A DNA stretch of 49,842 nt from an uncultured Lachnospiraceae bacterium (GCA_947629585.1 CANREH010000012.1:1-49842); one strand, 5' to 3'; counted from the stretch's first letter, positions 41,491 to 49,842 are shown. A program made the numbers and translations. The notes: generated by a model from the letters alone, not told the origin.

Positions 41491-43224
41491 TTATAAGCTG
41501 TTCAGCATATCTTTTACAATGGTTCCAAGCTCTTCTGATTTCTTTTCTGCATCCTCCAGAGAGGTTCCTACCACGCCATAGTAAAGCTTGATCTTCGGCT
41601 CTGTACCGGACGGACGGACGCATAGCCATACATTATCTGTCATATCGAAGTAAAGGACGTTGGATTTTGGAAGCCCGGTCGGTTTTTCCGCGCCGGTTGC
41701 CAGATCCTTCACAATGTCCTTCTGGTAATCCCTGGTGGAAACAACCTTGTAGCTGCCAAAGCTCTCCGGCATCTTCTCACGCAATGTATCCATAATCCTC
41801 TTAATCTCTGCCAGGCCTTCCATGCCTTTCTTTTCAATGGAAACGACATTATCCTTATAGTAACCGTATCTTTCATACATATCGATCATGGCATCCCATA
41901 AGGTCTTGCCCTGGGTCTTGTAGTATGCGGCAGCTTCGCAGAGAGCCATCGTTGCCACAATCGCATCCTTATCTCTTGCATGGGTTCCAATCAGGCAGCC
42001 GTAGCTTTCCTCAAACCCAAATAAATATGTACCGGTTCCTTTGGTTTCAAATCCAAGAATCTGCTGTCCGATAAACTTAAATCCTGTCAGGACTTCAATC
42101 AGGTTAACGCCATAGTATTTTGCAATCGCATCTGCCATATTGGAAGTAACGATCGTCTTAATCAATGCGCCGTCTGCAGGAAGCCCGCCGTCTCTTTCTT
42201 TTCTCTGGCTGATCTCATAGTCAGCAAGCAGGCAGCCGGACATATTTCCGGTAAGGCAGATATATTCGCCGGACTTTGTATCCTTCACATAAACGCCAAG
42301 ACGGTCTGCATCCGGGTCTGTCGCAAGCACCAGATCGGCATTTTTCTCCTTTGCAAGATCCAGAGCCAGCTTGAAGGCCTCTTTTGCTTCCGGATTCGGA
42401 TAGCTTACGGTCGGAAATTCACCGTCAGGAAGCTCCTGCTGCGGAACCACATAGACATTTTCAAAGCCGATTTCCTTTAAGACACGCCTTGCCGGAATAT
42501 TGCCCGTGCCATGAAGCGGCGTATAAACAATGGTAAGATCCTTGCCGACTTCTTTAATGCTGTCCCAGTGGATCACCTGCTTTTTGAGTTCTTCCATATA
42601 AGAATCATCAATAGCAGCGCCAATGACTTCATACAGGCCTTTTTCCTCTGCCTCTTTCTTGTCCATCGTCTTGCAGACAGCAAAATCCGTGATGGCCTTT
42701 ACCTCTGCCATGATGCCTCCGTCATGCGGCGGCGTAATCTGCGCGCCGTCTTCCCAGTATACCTTATAACCATTGTATTCCGGCGGGTTATGGCTTGCCG
42801 TAATATTAATGCCTGCGATGCAGGACAGCTTGCGGACTGCATAAGAAAGCTCCGGCGTCGGGCGCAGAGACTCAAATACATATGCCTTAATCCCATTTGC
42901 CGCAAGGCAGAGAGCTGCCACATCTGCAAATTCCGGAGACATACGGCGGCTGTCGAAAGCAATTGCCACGCCTTTTCCTGCCTGTCCCTGTTTATTGATA
43001 TAGTTTGCCAGACCCTGAGTAGCTTTACGGACTGTGTAAACGTTCATACGGTTGATGCCTGCACCGATAATCCCCCTTAAACCGGCTGTTCCAAATTCAA
43101 GCTCCGTATAAAAACGCTCCTTGATCTCGTTTTCGTCATCCTTAATAGACTCCAGTTCTTTTTTGGTAGCCTCATCAAAATAAGGATTTGACAGCCACTC
43201 CTCATACATCTTCTTGTAATCCAT
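41491..43224 (-). CDS. pgm: phosphoglucomutase/phosphomannomutase (alpha-D-phosphohexomutase)
   Basis: This 577-residue enzyme interconverts hexose 6-phosphate and 1-phosphate, feeding nucleotide-sugar synthesis. Hallmarks are FGTAGLRGIIGAGINRMNVY, the phosphoserine loop GINITASHNPPEYNGYKVYW, the metal loop LATDPDADRLGVYV, the sugar-binding loop FGFEESYGCLIG and the phosphate loop RPSGTEPKIKLYYG. The length is typical of the long Firmicutes form (PgcA-like). It stands upstream of the glycan genes on the same strand, but a terminator separates them. AAGGAGGATTAAGGT precedes the ATG. Confidence 0.95.
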   Translation of the reverse strand: MDYKKMYEEWLSNPYFDEATKKELESIKDDENEIKERFYTELEFGTAGLRGIIGAGINRMNVYTVRKATQGLANYINKQGQAGKGVAIAFDSRRMSPEFADVAALCLAANGIKAYVFESLRPTPELSYAVRKLSCIAGINITASHNPPEYNGYKVYWEDGAQITPPHDGGIMAEVKAITDFAVCKTMDKKEAEEKGLYEVIGAAIDDSYMEELKKQVIHWDSIKEVGKDLTIVYTPLHGTGNIPARRVLKEIGFENVYVVPQQELPDGEFPTVSYPNPEAKEAFKLALDLAKEKNADLVLATDPDADRLGVYVKDTKSGEYICLTGNMSGCLLADYEISQRKERDGGLPADGALIKTIVTSNMADAIAKYYGVNLIEVLTGFKFIGQQILGFETKGTGTYLFGFEESYGCLIGTHARDKDAIVATMALCEAAAYYKTQGKTLWDAMIDMYERYGYYKDNVVSIEKKGMEGLAEIKRIMDTLREKMPESFGSYKVVSTRDYQKDIVKDLATGAEKPTGLPKSNVLYFDMTDNVWLCVRPSGTEPKIKLYYGVVGTSLEDAEKKSEELGTIVKDMLNSL

Positions 43225-43328
43225 AATACCTTAATCCTCCTTAAATCTTATATTTATATAACAGAAAACCCCAAATATCGGTTCTGCCATATTCAAGACC
43301 CACGCGGGAACAACTCCCATCTAAATCT

Positions 43329-44930
43329 TTACTCTTCCACCAAATCCGGGAAGCTTAAGTAATTATTTTCCCCGTCATCTTCAATCGTCATGGTATAGCT
43401 TGCAGTTTTATAACCGTTTTTCGATAAAGCGACCGTAAATGTCCCTATGATTTTGTCAAAGCTTACCGGGGATTTCCCGACATATTCATCATTGACATAA
43501 ACTTTAACATCTGCCGGGGAATTTACCGTAATGGTATGCTTCTTATCAACCTCCGTCGTTCCGGTATCCGCCGCGCTAATCGTAGTATCTTCCTCGGAAG
43601 CTTTTTTTTCATCAGAGTCTGTTTTTGTCTTGGAAGAATCCTTTTTCTCTTTATTTTCTTCTTTTTCCTCGTCAGAATCATCGGAAGAATCATCCTGCGG
43701 TTCTTCCTCTTCACCGTCATCATCCGGCTTTGTCTGTTCCTCCTCCTGATCCTCCTCATCATCTTCAGGAGCTTCTTCTTCCGGATCTTCTTCTCCATCA
43801 TCATTTTCAGGATCATCGTTCTCAGGGCTGTCATCCGAATCTTCTTCTGTCAGATCCTGCGCATTTTCTTCTGCTTCGTCCGCAGAAGCAACCACTTCCG
43901 CCTCAGCTTCTTCTCCTGCCAGGCTGATTTTCACCACCTGATAAGCCCGCTTTACATCCAGAGTCCCAACATAAGGGCTGTACCCATCCTGGAATACCTG
44001 GATAATATTTTTCCCATAGCTTAATTCCACGGCTTCGGCATATACGGTCGGCACGCCGTTGATATTTAGCTGCGCCCCTTCCGGCTCAATCACAAAGGAT
44101 ACCCTTCCTGTCTTTTCCGTTTCCGTCTGGTAAGCGCCCAAATCAACGGTCTGCTCCACTCCACGCTCCACGGTAATCTCTTTTTCCGCTTTCAGGCCCG
44201 CATGTTCCATGACCATGCGGTAATCCCCTTCCGGCACTGTTAACAGCATGTCCTCCGTCACATTCCGGATAATGCCATAGCCGATTTCCACCATGCCGCC
44301 GACAAACTGGTCATAATGCCGAAACCGCACATAGCCATGCCCTTTTGTCACCGTAATGCTGTAAATCCTCCTGCCAATCCCCTGAATGCTCAAGGTATCT
44401 TTATCGCTGATAGCCAGCAGATCAATCAGCTCCGAATCCTGCACTACCAGCAGGGAAACCGGAGAATACTGATAATTATCATCTGAAATTCTTAAAATTT
44501 CTTTTTCCCTCTGGATCGTAAACTTCCTGACATCCTCATATTTCCACGCGTTAGAACAATTCTGTATTTTTACAATCTCATTATTCTCAGACCAGAAATA
44601 TGCCTCTACAATGTCTCCCAGAGCAAGATGGCCTATTGCCTTAATGTCTCCATATTTATTATATACGTCTGTCATTTCCGTATAATTTAATACGGTCTCT
44701 TCCGCTGTCATAAGATCCTGCACTAAAACCGTACTTTTATCCATATCGATATCTTTAATAACGCCTGTTATATTCCTGTCATACTGCTTCTCCGGAGTGG
44801 CAACGCTGGACGCCGCCACCGTCCTTTTTTCCGTCTTTTTTGCAGTCTCTGTGCCGCACCCGCAAAGCAGGCTGAAACAGAAAAGACAGACGGCAAGTAC
44901 CTTTATATAAGAAAAGAAATCATATTTCAT
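43329..44930 (-). CDS. PEGA-domain surface lipoprotein with long acidic linker
   Basis: This 533-residue lipoprotein has a signal peptide and lipobox LCGC (Cys25). The first 260 residues are a beta-rich domain of unknown role. About 275-339 look like a PEGA domain (EPEGAQLNINGVPTVYAEAV). From 340 to 464 lies a highly acidic, repetitive linker rich in Asp, Glu, Pro and Lys. From about 465 a second PEGA-type domain follows (HTITVNSPADVKVYVNDEYV, GKSPVSFDKI). The acidic stretch produces several false antisense reading frames. It probably spans or decorates the cell wall. Confidence 0.85.
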   Translation of the reverse strand: MKYDFFSYIKVLAVCLFCFSLLCGCGTETAKKTEKRTVAASSVATPEKQYDRNITGVIKDIDMDKSTVLVQDLMTAEETVLNYTEMTDVYNKYGDIKAIGHLALGDIVEAYFWSENNEIVKIQNCSNAWKYEDVRKFTIQREKEILRISDDNYQYSPVSLLVVQDSELIDLLAISDKDTLSIQGIGRRIYSITVTKGHGYVRFRHYDQFVGGMVEIGYGIIRNVTEDMLLTVPEGDYRMVMEHAGLKAEKEITVERGVEQTVDLGAYQTETEKTGRVSFVIEPEGAQLNINGVPTVYAEAVELSYGKNIIQVFQDGYSPYVGTLDVKRAYQVVKISLAGEEAEAEVVASADEAEENAQDLTEEDSDDSPENDDPENDDGEEDPEEEAPEDDEEDQEEEQTKPDDDGEEEEPQDDSSDDSDEEKEENKEKKDSSKTKTDSDEKKASEEDTTISAADTGTTEVDKKHTITVNSPADVKVYVNDEYVGKSPVSFDKIIGTFTVALSKNGYKTASYTMTIEDDGENNYLSFPDLVEE

Positions 44931-45011
44931 CCAAACTGCTCCTCTCTTCCACTTATCTTACCACAAAATAATCCGTTTGAGAAGTAGATCCGGAGAAATT
45001 TTCATAACAGC

Positions 45012-45122
45012 CGTAACAATTCGGCTGCTGAAGGAACGCCAGAAAATGAGCAATCCGCTCCGGCAATAGATTTCCTGCAAAAATCTATCACAGAGCGTAA
45101 ATGGCGCAAGCTGAACTGTTAC
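45012..45122. repeat. GTAACARTTC inverted-repeat element, copy 1
   Basis: The ends are GTAACAATTCGGCTG (45012-45026) and AGCTGAACTGTTAC (45109-45122), which are near-complementary. The inside holds another hairpin (ATAGATTT with AAATCTAT). It lies between the CotS-like and PEGA genes. The same terminal sequence recurs at 49041-49216 and 49311-49351, so this is a dispersed repeat family, likely a MITE or structured regulatory repeat. Confidence 0.7.
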
Positions 45123-45147
45123 GGGCAAAACACCGGGAGATCTATCC

Positions 45148-46272
45148 TTATCCCCGGTAACTGCGGAAAAACTGGAGCGTTTCTTTTCGTTTTTTCTGCT
45201 GCCTTGCAAGCTCTTCCAGTTTTGCAATATCAATCCGGTTAATCCAGGATTTCCGGCTATTATAGTAGTGGTTGGAAACCTTCCAGAATTTTTCCGGATA
45301 TAACAAAAGGATATAAAGCAGCTTATGCTCCTCGTCCGTCAATGTCCTCTGTTTTTCATACTCTTTCAATACGTCTACTGCAAGCTCTTTATCCCAGCGG
45401 TTTTTTTCTAACAGCTTGCGCATCATCTGATAAAGATCAAATACGGGCGTCCCGACCCCGGCTTCTTCAAAACAGACGGCCGCTATCCCCTCCTGGGTAT
45501 CCAACAGATTATGATAATTATAATTCCCGTGGCAGAATAAACGGCGCTTAGCGGCTTCTGCAAATAACTCCCTGCAGTTTTCCTGTTCAAATAAACAGTA
45601 TGCGCTTCCCGCCGCCTCCATATATTCCTCTTCCATAGATAAAAACAGGATTTCAAATTCATTTTTCTGTTTTTTATTTAAAATATAGCGGCGGATTCTT
45701 TTCAATTCCCTGTTATGCTTCTGCCAGTCCGCCGTCAAAGACATGGACGGGTGGAACACAATCAGTTCTTCCGGAATTGCAAGATTTTCCATCGCATTAT
45801 GTAAATTTCCAAGCGCCGCCGCCGCGCGTTTTAAAAATTCCGCATTCCGGAAATTGCCCTCCTCCCCCGCAAACCAGCGGCGGATCACATAGACGTCCTT
45901 CCCCTCCGGGAACGGGAGCTGCCACCATTCCGGTTCCGCAGACACTATGCCATCCTGCCCGGGCGGCTGCGCCTCCTGAGCCTTATCTTCCTCTGCCTGC
46001 CTTACTTTCCCGATTTTCCCGTACTTTTTCGCAGCCAGGGCATACGGCATTCCCTCTTTGGTATTCAAAATACTGTCCAGCAAATGATAACCATTGTTTT
46101 CAAGTCCCGATGTCAGCGCATTTTCCAGGGCAAGCTGGCGCGGTTTGCCCGTAAACTGCCTGAGCTGAAAAAGCCCCTGGTCCGTCTCTAAAAGCTTCGC
46201 TCCCCTGGCCCACAGGATACGCCTTACTTTTAAATCATACTGTTCCAGAACATCTTCCCATTTCTCTTCCAA
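45148..46272 (-). CDS. CotS-like spore coat protein (aminoglycoside phosphotransferase fold)
   Basis: This 374-residue protein has the kinase-like fold of CotS and YsxE spore coat proteins. ILWARGAKLLETDQGLFQLR near the start, VIRRWFAGEEGNFRN, FHPSMSLTADWQKHNRELKR and FCHGNYNYHNLL are visible; the last is the catalytic-loop position. In active kinases of this fold it reads HGD, but here it is HGN, so the catalytic Asp is missing. The late segment VGTPVFDLYQMMRKLLEKN is like the CotS C-lobe. It may be a structural pseudokinase in the spore coat and indicates a spore-forming lineage. Confidence 0.82.
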   Translation of the reverse strand: MEEKWEDVLEQYDLKVRRILWARGAKLLETDQGLFQLRQFTGKPRQLALENALTSGLENNGYHLLDSILNTKEGMPYALAAKKYGKIGKVRQAEEDKAQEAQPPGQDGIVSAEPEWWQLPFPEGKDVYVIRRWFAGEEGNFRNAEFLKRAAAALGNLHNAMENLAIPEELIVFHPSMSLTADWQKHNRELKRIRRYILNKKQKNEFEILFLSMEEEYMEAAGSAYCLFEQENCRELFAEAAKRRLFCHGNYNYHNLLDTQEGIAAVCFEEAGVGTPVFDLYQMMRKLLEKNRWDKELAVDVLKEYEKQRTLTDEEHKLLYILLLYPEKFWKVSNHYYNSRKSWINRIDIAKLEELARQQKKRKETLQFFRSYRG

Positions 46273-46327
46273 AATGATTCCCCCTGCCCGAAATACTCTG
46301 CCATATCATATGAGGCAATGGGCAAAA

Positions 46328-47719
46328 TCATTCCTTTTCCCTGTAAAGTTTCCCTGCCAAATCCAGCAAACACTCCTTATCATTATCCTCCGGCACTTCC
46401 AGGACATGCTCCAAAAGCGCATGAAGCATTTCTCCCAGTTCCTTTCCCTGCCGATACCCGGCATGGATCAAATCATTTCCCGAAACGGCAAGCATTTTCA
46501 TGCTGGTACACTCCCGGTCCGCCTGGATCTGGTGAAACAGCTCCCGAGAATTCTCCAGGACAGCAAGCTTTTCTTCCCTGTACTGTTCACTTTGCGCCAG
46601 GACATCACACCGCTGGATCAAAAACAATTCCTCCATCAGATCTTCCCCGATCTTATGAACCGCACGCCGCATCCCCGCTTTCTTTTCCGAATAACGGTAA
46701 TCATGCCAGGAAATAAGGCGGCATACCCTGTCTACTGTCTCATTATCAAATTTTAAACGGCGCAGGATGCCTCTTGCCATTTCCGCCCCTTTTTCCGGAT
46801 GCCCCTTAAAGTGGTCAATCCCGTCTGCATCCGTCGTTTTCACCTCCGGCTTTGCCACATCATGAAACAACGCCGCAAGACATACAATCGAAAACTGTTT
46901 TTCCTCTTTCACGGCAGGATCGCTTTGAAACTTATGCATCTGTTTTAAAACTTCCATGCTGTGCATTCCCACAGAATAGCAATGATGGGGATTTTTCTGC
47001 CCTGTCTGCATCATCCGGTCAAATTCCGGCAGAATTACTCTGGTAATCCCATGCTCATATGCTGTCAGCAAAAGTTCCGGATGCGGGCTTACCAAAAGCT
47101 TTATAAATTCCACCCGGATGCGCTCCGCGCTGATATTTTTCAGGGAAGGCGCCAGCGCCTCCGCCGCAGATAACGTATTTTTTTCAATCGTAAACCCAAG
47201 CTGCGCAGCAAAGCGGAAGGCGCGCAGAATCCTCAGCGCATCCTCGGAAAAACGCTCCATCGGATCGCCTACACAGCGCAGAATTTTATGCTCCAAATCT
47301 TCCTGCCCGTGAAAAATGTCCACCAGGCCGCTTCTGTGGTTATATGCCATCGCATTAATCGTAAAGTCCCTGCGCTTTAAATCTTCGCGAAGCTCCCCCG
47401 TAAAGGTCACTTCCTTCGGATGCCTGCTGTCTTCATATTCCCCGTCAATGCGGTAAGTCGTAACTTCATATCCGCAGTGATCCATCATCACAGTAACCGT
47501 TCCATGCTTAATCCCGGTATCCACCGTCCTGTGGAATAACGCTTTGACCTGTTCCGGACAGGCATTGCTTGTAATGTCCCAGTCCTCCGGCTCCCTGCCC
47601 AAAAGCGTGTCCCTGACACAGCCGCCGACAACAAAAGCTTCAAAGCCGTGCTCTTCCAAAGTATGAATAATGATTTCCGTATGTTCCGGTATCCTCAACT
47701 CCCTGCCCTGCCTTTCCAA
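46328..47719 (-). CDS. cca: CCA-adding tRNA nucleotidyltransferase with HD domain
   Basis: This 463-residue enzyme adds or repairs the 3' CCA of tRNAs. The nucleotidyltransferase core has FVVGGCVRDTLLGREPEDWD with the catalytic Asp pair, RRDFTINAMAYN, RFSEDALRILRAFRFAAQLG and NISAERIRVEFIKLL. An HD domain follows (AALFHDVAKPEVK and ISWHDYRY), seen in some bacterial class II enzymes with 2',3'-cyclic phosphodiesterase activity. The start is uncertain. A TTG at 47719, two bases after the larC stop, has no clear ribosome binding site, so translation may be coupled to larC, and a TTG at 47698 is an alternative. Confidence 0.93.
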   Translation of the reverse strand: MERQGRELRIPEHTEIIIHTLEEHGFEAFVVGGCVRDTLLGREPEDWDITSNACPEQVKALFHRTVDTGIKHGTVTVMMDHCGYEVTTYRIDGEYEDSRHPKEVTFTGELREDLKRRDFTINAMAYNHRSGLVDIFHGQEDLEHKILRCVGDPMERFSEDALRILRAFRFAAQLGFTIEKNTLSAAEALAPSLKNISAERIRVEFIKLLVSPHPELLLTAYEHGITRVILPEFDRMMQTGQKNPHHCYSVGMHSMEVLKQMHKFQSDPAVKEEKQFSIVCLAALFHDVAKPEVKTTDADGIDHFKGHPEKGAEMARGILRRLKFDNETVDRVCRLISWHDYRYSEKKAGMRRAVHKIGEDLMEELFLIQRCDVLAQSEQYREEKLAVLENSRELFHQIQADRECTSMKMLAVSGNDLIHAGYRQGKELGEMLHALLEHVLEVPEDNDKECLLDLAGKLYREKE

Positions 47720-47721
47720 TT

Positions 47722-48975
47722 TTATTCTACAACCGCGGCCCGTTTTACCAGCTCATAAATCTCCTGATACGGCTTTTTCTCCCTCCGGCTGATTTTGGCC
47801 ACGCTTTCATACTCCGGATAACACCACGTTTTCCCGCCACGGGAACACAGCTTCACCTTTGCCTCCCCATAAACGGTTTCCACGCTTTTTATCTCCCGCT
47901 CCAACACTGTCCTTTCCATCTTCTGCCTGCGGATGCCGATGGTTGTCGTTTCTGAGAAAATAATGGTTTCTAACTCTTCTATCTGCTCTTCCCGGCAGAT
48001 AACATTTAACTGCCATCCCGGACGGTTTTTCTTCATGTAGACAGGAATATAATGAACATCTCTCGCTCCTGCCTCAAAAAGACGCTCCATGACATACCCC
48101 AGAGCCTCCCCCGTGCAGTCGTCCAGGTTACACTCTAATTGATAAATAAAATCCGCATTTTCTCTTTCTTCTAACAGCATAGCACGGAGCATACTGGGAA
48201 GCTCATATTCCCGCTTTCCCGCACCGATGCCGATCTTTTGGATTTTAAAAGACTCCGGCAATTTCTCCCCTGTCATAATTGCCGCAAGAATCGCCGCGCC
48301 TGTCGGCGTGACAAACTCCCCTTCCATTTCCATGAAGGACACAGGAAGATGGTACGCTTCCATGATATTTGCCGTTGCCGGAACCGGAATCGGCAAAATC
48401 CCATGCTGGCAGCGGACAGTTCCCCTGCCTTCCCTTACCTGCGGCACAAGCACCCTGTCAATGCCAAGATTATCCAGGCAGACAGAAACTGCCGCAATAT
48501 CCACAATCGAGTCCACCGCCCCTACCTCATGAAAATGCACCTGCTCCACAGGAACATCATGCGCCTTTGCCTCCGCTTCTGCAAGAATCTTAAAAATCTT
48601 CACAGCCAATGCCCTTGCCGCTTCCGTCATATCACAACCCTTTAAAATATCCAGAATCTCCGGCAGCCCCCTGTGCGCATGATGGTGGTGGTGATGTCCA
48701 TGCTCTTCTTCCTGTTCATGATCATGGTGATGTCCGTGTAAATACTCCATGTCATGATCATGGTTTTCATGCTCTCCGTCCAATTTTACAGTGAAATCAC
48801 AGCAGTCAATCCCTGCTTTTTTAACTCTCCCAATCTCAATCATAAACCCTGTCAACGGCAGGCTGTGAAGCGCTTTTAACAACACCTGCCTGTCCGCGCC
48901 CAGATCAAGCAGCGCTGCCACTGTCATATCCCCGCTGATCCCGGCGTTACATTCCAGATACAATGTCTTTCCCAT
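47722..48975 (-). CDS. larC: LarC nickel-pincer cofactor biosynthesis protein
   Basis: This 417-residue protein is LarC, which inserts nickel into the pincer cofactor of lactate racemase-type enzymes. MGKTLYLECNAGISGDMTVA starts the family, VHFHEVGAVDSIVDIAAV and PTGAAILAAIM follow, and YQLECNLDDCTGEALGYVM begins the C-terminal part. Residues of about 69-101 are extremely His-rich, including HGHHHHHHAHRG, and probably bind nickel. The gene is a single frame here, whereas Lactiplantibacillus plantarum needs a programmed frameshift to join LarC1 and LarC2. I set the start at the ATG (48975) by homology; the frame is open six more codons. LarA, LarB and LarE are not in this window. Confidence 0.93.
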   Translation of the reverse strand: MGKTLYLECNAGISGDMTVAALLDLGADRQVLLKALHSLPLTGFMIEIGRVKKAGIDCCDFTVKLDGEHENHDHDMEYLHGHHHDHEQEEEHGHHHHHHAHRGLPEILDILKGCDMTEAARALAVKIFKILAEAEAKAHDVPVEQVHFHEVGAVDSIVDIAAVSVCLDNLGIDRVLVPQVREGRGTVRCQHGILPIPVPATANIMEAYHLPVSFMEMEGEFVTPTGAAILAAIMTGEKLPESFKIQKIGIGAGKREYELPSMLRAMLLEERENADFIYQLECNLDDCTGEALGYVMERLFEAGARDVHYIPVYMKKNRPGWQLNVICREEQIEELETIIFSETTTIGIRRQKMERTVLEREIKSVETVYGEAKVKLCSRGGKTWCYPEYESVAKISRREKKPYQEIYELVKRAAVVE

Positions 48976-49040
48976 ATCGTTTCGTACATACAAAAGACGG
49001 TTATCCTGCCGCCTTTTACTTCCCCTTTCCTGAAAATTTA

Positions 49041-49216
49041 TGTAACAGTTCAGCCATGCGGCAAAAATAGGAAAATTGAACCGTCGAGTTTACTCGTAAG
49101 GATCAATTTTCACTATTTTTGACATATGGCGCAGCCATAAAAGCGAGATTTTAGCCGCTTTAGCGGCGAAACAGGCTGCGGAGCAGCCAAATCGAGCTAA
49201 TGGCTGAACTGTTACA
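49041..49216. repeat. GTAACARTTC inverted-repeat element, copy 2
   Basis: The ends TGTAACAGTTCAGCCAT (49041-49057) and ATGGCTGAACTGTTACA (49200-49216) are perfect 17-bp inverted repeats. Inside are further stems: AAAAATAG with GAAAATTGA against TCAATTTTC with CTATTTTT, GCCGCTTTAGCGGC, and GGCTGCGGAGCAGCC. There is no transposase, so this is a 176-base non-autonomous structured element. It lies upstream of the larC gene and downstream of nothing coding. A minus-strand open frame over it (49090-49326) is not a gene. Confidence 0.8.
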
Positions 49217-49310
49217 AATTTATTGCATATATCAAAAAAACTCTTAGAAATAATTATACCTTCTGTTTTTTCGTAATGCAAGCAATATCCTTCTGAAAGA
49301 GTAAAATATT
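49217..49310. other. AT-rich spacer between repeat copies
   Basis: There is no gene or clear signal in this stretch. Apart from a run of six A it shows no repeat, promoter or RNA-gene structure that I could support. Confidence 0.3.
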
Positions 49311-49351
49311 GTAACAATTCAGCCAAATCGAGCTGATGGCTGAACTGTTAC
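49311..49351. repeat. GTAACARTTC inverted-repeat element, copy 3 (short form)
   Basis: GTAACAATTCAGCCA (49311-49325) and TGGCTGAACTGTTAC (49337-49351) form a compact hairpin with one mismatch and an 11-base loop (AATCGAGCTGA). The same AAATCGAGCT string occurs before the right arm of copy 2, so copy 3 looks like copy 2 with its centre deleted. Confidence 0.75.
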
Positions 49352-49451
49352 TATTTTTCTGCCAATTTTCGCAAAAACAGTTGAATTTTTTTTAATAATT
49401 GATTATAATGGAATCAACAGGACAAAACAGTTGATAAATGGAGGCTGCGGC

Positions 49452-49823
49452 ATGGAAAATAACACTTCAAAAGATACAGATGTACTTTTTCCAGCATCTG
49501 GAAAGAATTCCTCTGACGGAAAAATAATCAACAGGGAATACCAGGATTCCGTTTTCAGGGATTTATTTAAAGACAAATCCAATTTTTTACAGTTATATAA
49601 AACAATCCACCCGGAAGACACTGCGGTTTCCGAAGCGGATTTGGAGCAAATCACCATAGAGAACGTGCTGGCATTTGGGCTGTACAATGACATCGCTTAT
49701 CTGGCAGGGAACACTTTAATGCTGTTCTTCGAGCATCAGTCAACGATTGACAACAATATCCCTCTGTATAATGTACCCTATAAGGTAGACACGGCAAGAA
49801 AAAGGGATTACTTGAAATGTTGA
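49452..49823 (+). pseudogene. truncated Rpn-family (PD-(D/E)XK) recombination-promoting nuclease or transposase-like protein
   Basis: This 123-residue reading frame starts MENNTSKDTDVL behind GGAGG (five bases upstream of the ATG is GCTGCGGC, so the site is weak). REYQDSVFRDLFKDKSNFLQ, ITIENVLAFGLYNDIAYLAG and TLMLFFEHQSTIDNNIPL are the family's N-terminal nuclease core, the Glu in FEHQST being part of the active site. Full-length members have about 280-330 residues. This one diverges after IPLYNVPYKVD and stops at TGA 49821-49823. Either a frameshift or a small change has broken it, or the remainder lies in another frame past the window. Confidence 0.75.
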
Positions 49824-49842
49824 TTACCGCTAGGGGAAACAA

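Noticed and set aside
43531..44024. Antisense open frames rich in Ser, Phe, Leu or Arg over the PEGA gene
   Set aside because: They are the complement of the acidic linker codons (GAA/GAC/GAT runs) and have no ribosome binding sites or domains.
49090..49326. Minus-strand open frame over the repeat copies
   Set aside because: It falls entirely within the inverted-repeat elements and the spacer, and shows no protein-family features.
1..49842. CRISPR arrays, tRNA or rRNA genes, insertion sequences
   Set aside because: I looked for evenly spaced repeats, cloverleaf-like segments and transposase motifs. None was convincing apart from the GTAACARTTC elements.

Overview
The window looks like chromosomal DNA of a spore-forming gut Clostridia, most likely Lachnospiraceae. 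The reasons are a T-box leader, strong AGGAGG-type ribosome binding sites, a CotS-like protein, a PEGA lipoprotein, a stand-alone group B-type [FeFe] hydrogenase, LarC, and a large Gram-positive Wzx/Wzy polysaccharide cluster. The placement rests on gene content and protein style, not on a database search.

Region 1 (1-6800) is AT-rich and decaying. It holds a winged-helix-like protein whose frame continues past an amber stop, a UvrD-type helicase fused to a RecB/Cas4-like nuclease, a wrecked ATPase-cysteine desulfurase remnant that recalls phosphorothioation-type defence genes, and a threonyl-tRNA synthetase pseudogene that still has a nearly intact T-box leader and promoter.

Region 2 (6.8-22.1 kb) is ordinary core genome with moderate GC: a solute-binding lipoprotein behind phased TTAAGAAA repeats, an [FeFe] hydrogenase, a DEAD-box RNA helicase, an sce7726-like nuclease-fold protein, a MATE exporter with an attenuator-like leader, an XRE regulator, cyclopropane-fatty-acid synthase, folate genes (folP and fused folB-folK), a DUF5050-like propeller protein, pheA, a self-inhibited Fic protein and an HD hydrolase.

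Region 3 (22.1-41.3 kb) is a polysaccharide or glycan locus, read mainly on the minus strand from 38955 down to 22107. A priming phosphoglycosyl transferase, an ATP-grasp/HAD fusion, a GT4 and an ABC flippase come first at moderate GC. An AT-rich cassette follows with four GT2 genes, a GT4, Wzz, Wzy, Wzx and a last GT2. A GT14-like gene reads the other way, and a DegT-type aminotransferase and a phosphosugar mutase lie just outside. Together they would make activated (probably amino) sugars, build a lipid-linked repeat unit, flip it, polymerise it and set its length.

Region 4 (41.4 kb to the end) returns to core genes: phosphosugar mutase, PEGA lipoprotein, CotS-like kinase fold, CCA-adding enzyme and LarC. 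It also has three copies of an inverted-repeat element with GTAACARTTC ends, and a truncated Rpn-family nuclease at the right edge.

The most interesting points are the orphan T-box on a dead thrS, which may now feed the downstream lipoprotein gene; the defence-like remnant; the Wzz protein with a degenerate tyrosine-kinase-like tail; two different flippases in one glycan locus; the ATP-grasp/HAD fusion; and the GTAACARTTC repeat family. I did not find a complete system that I could call new with confidence.
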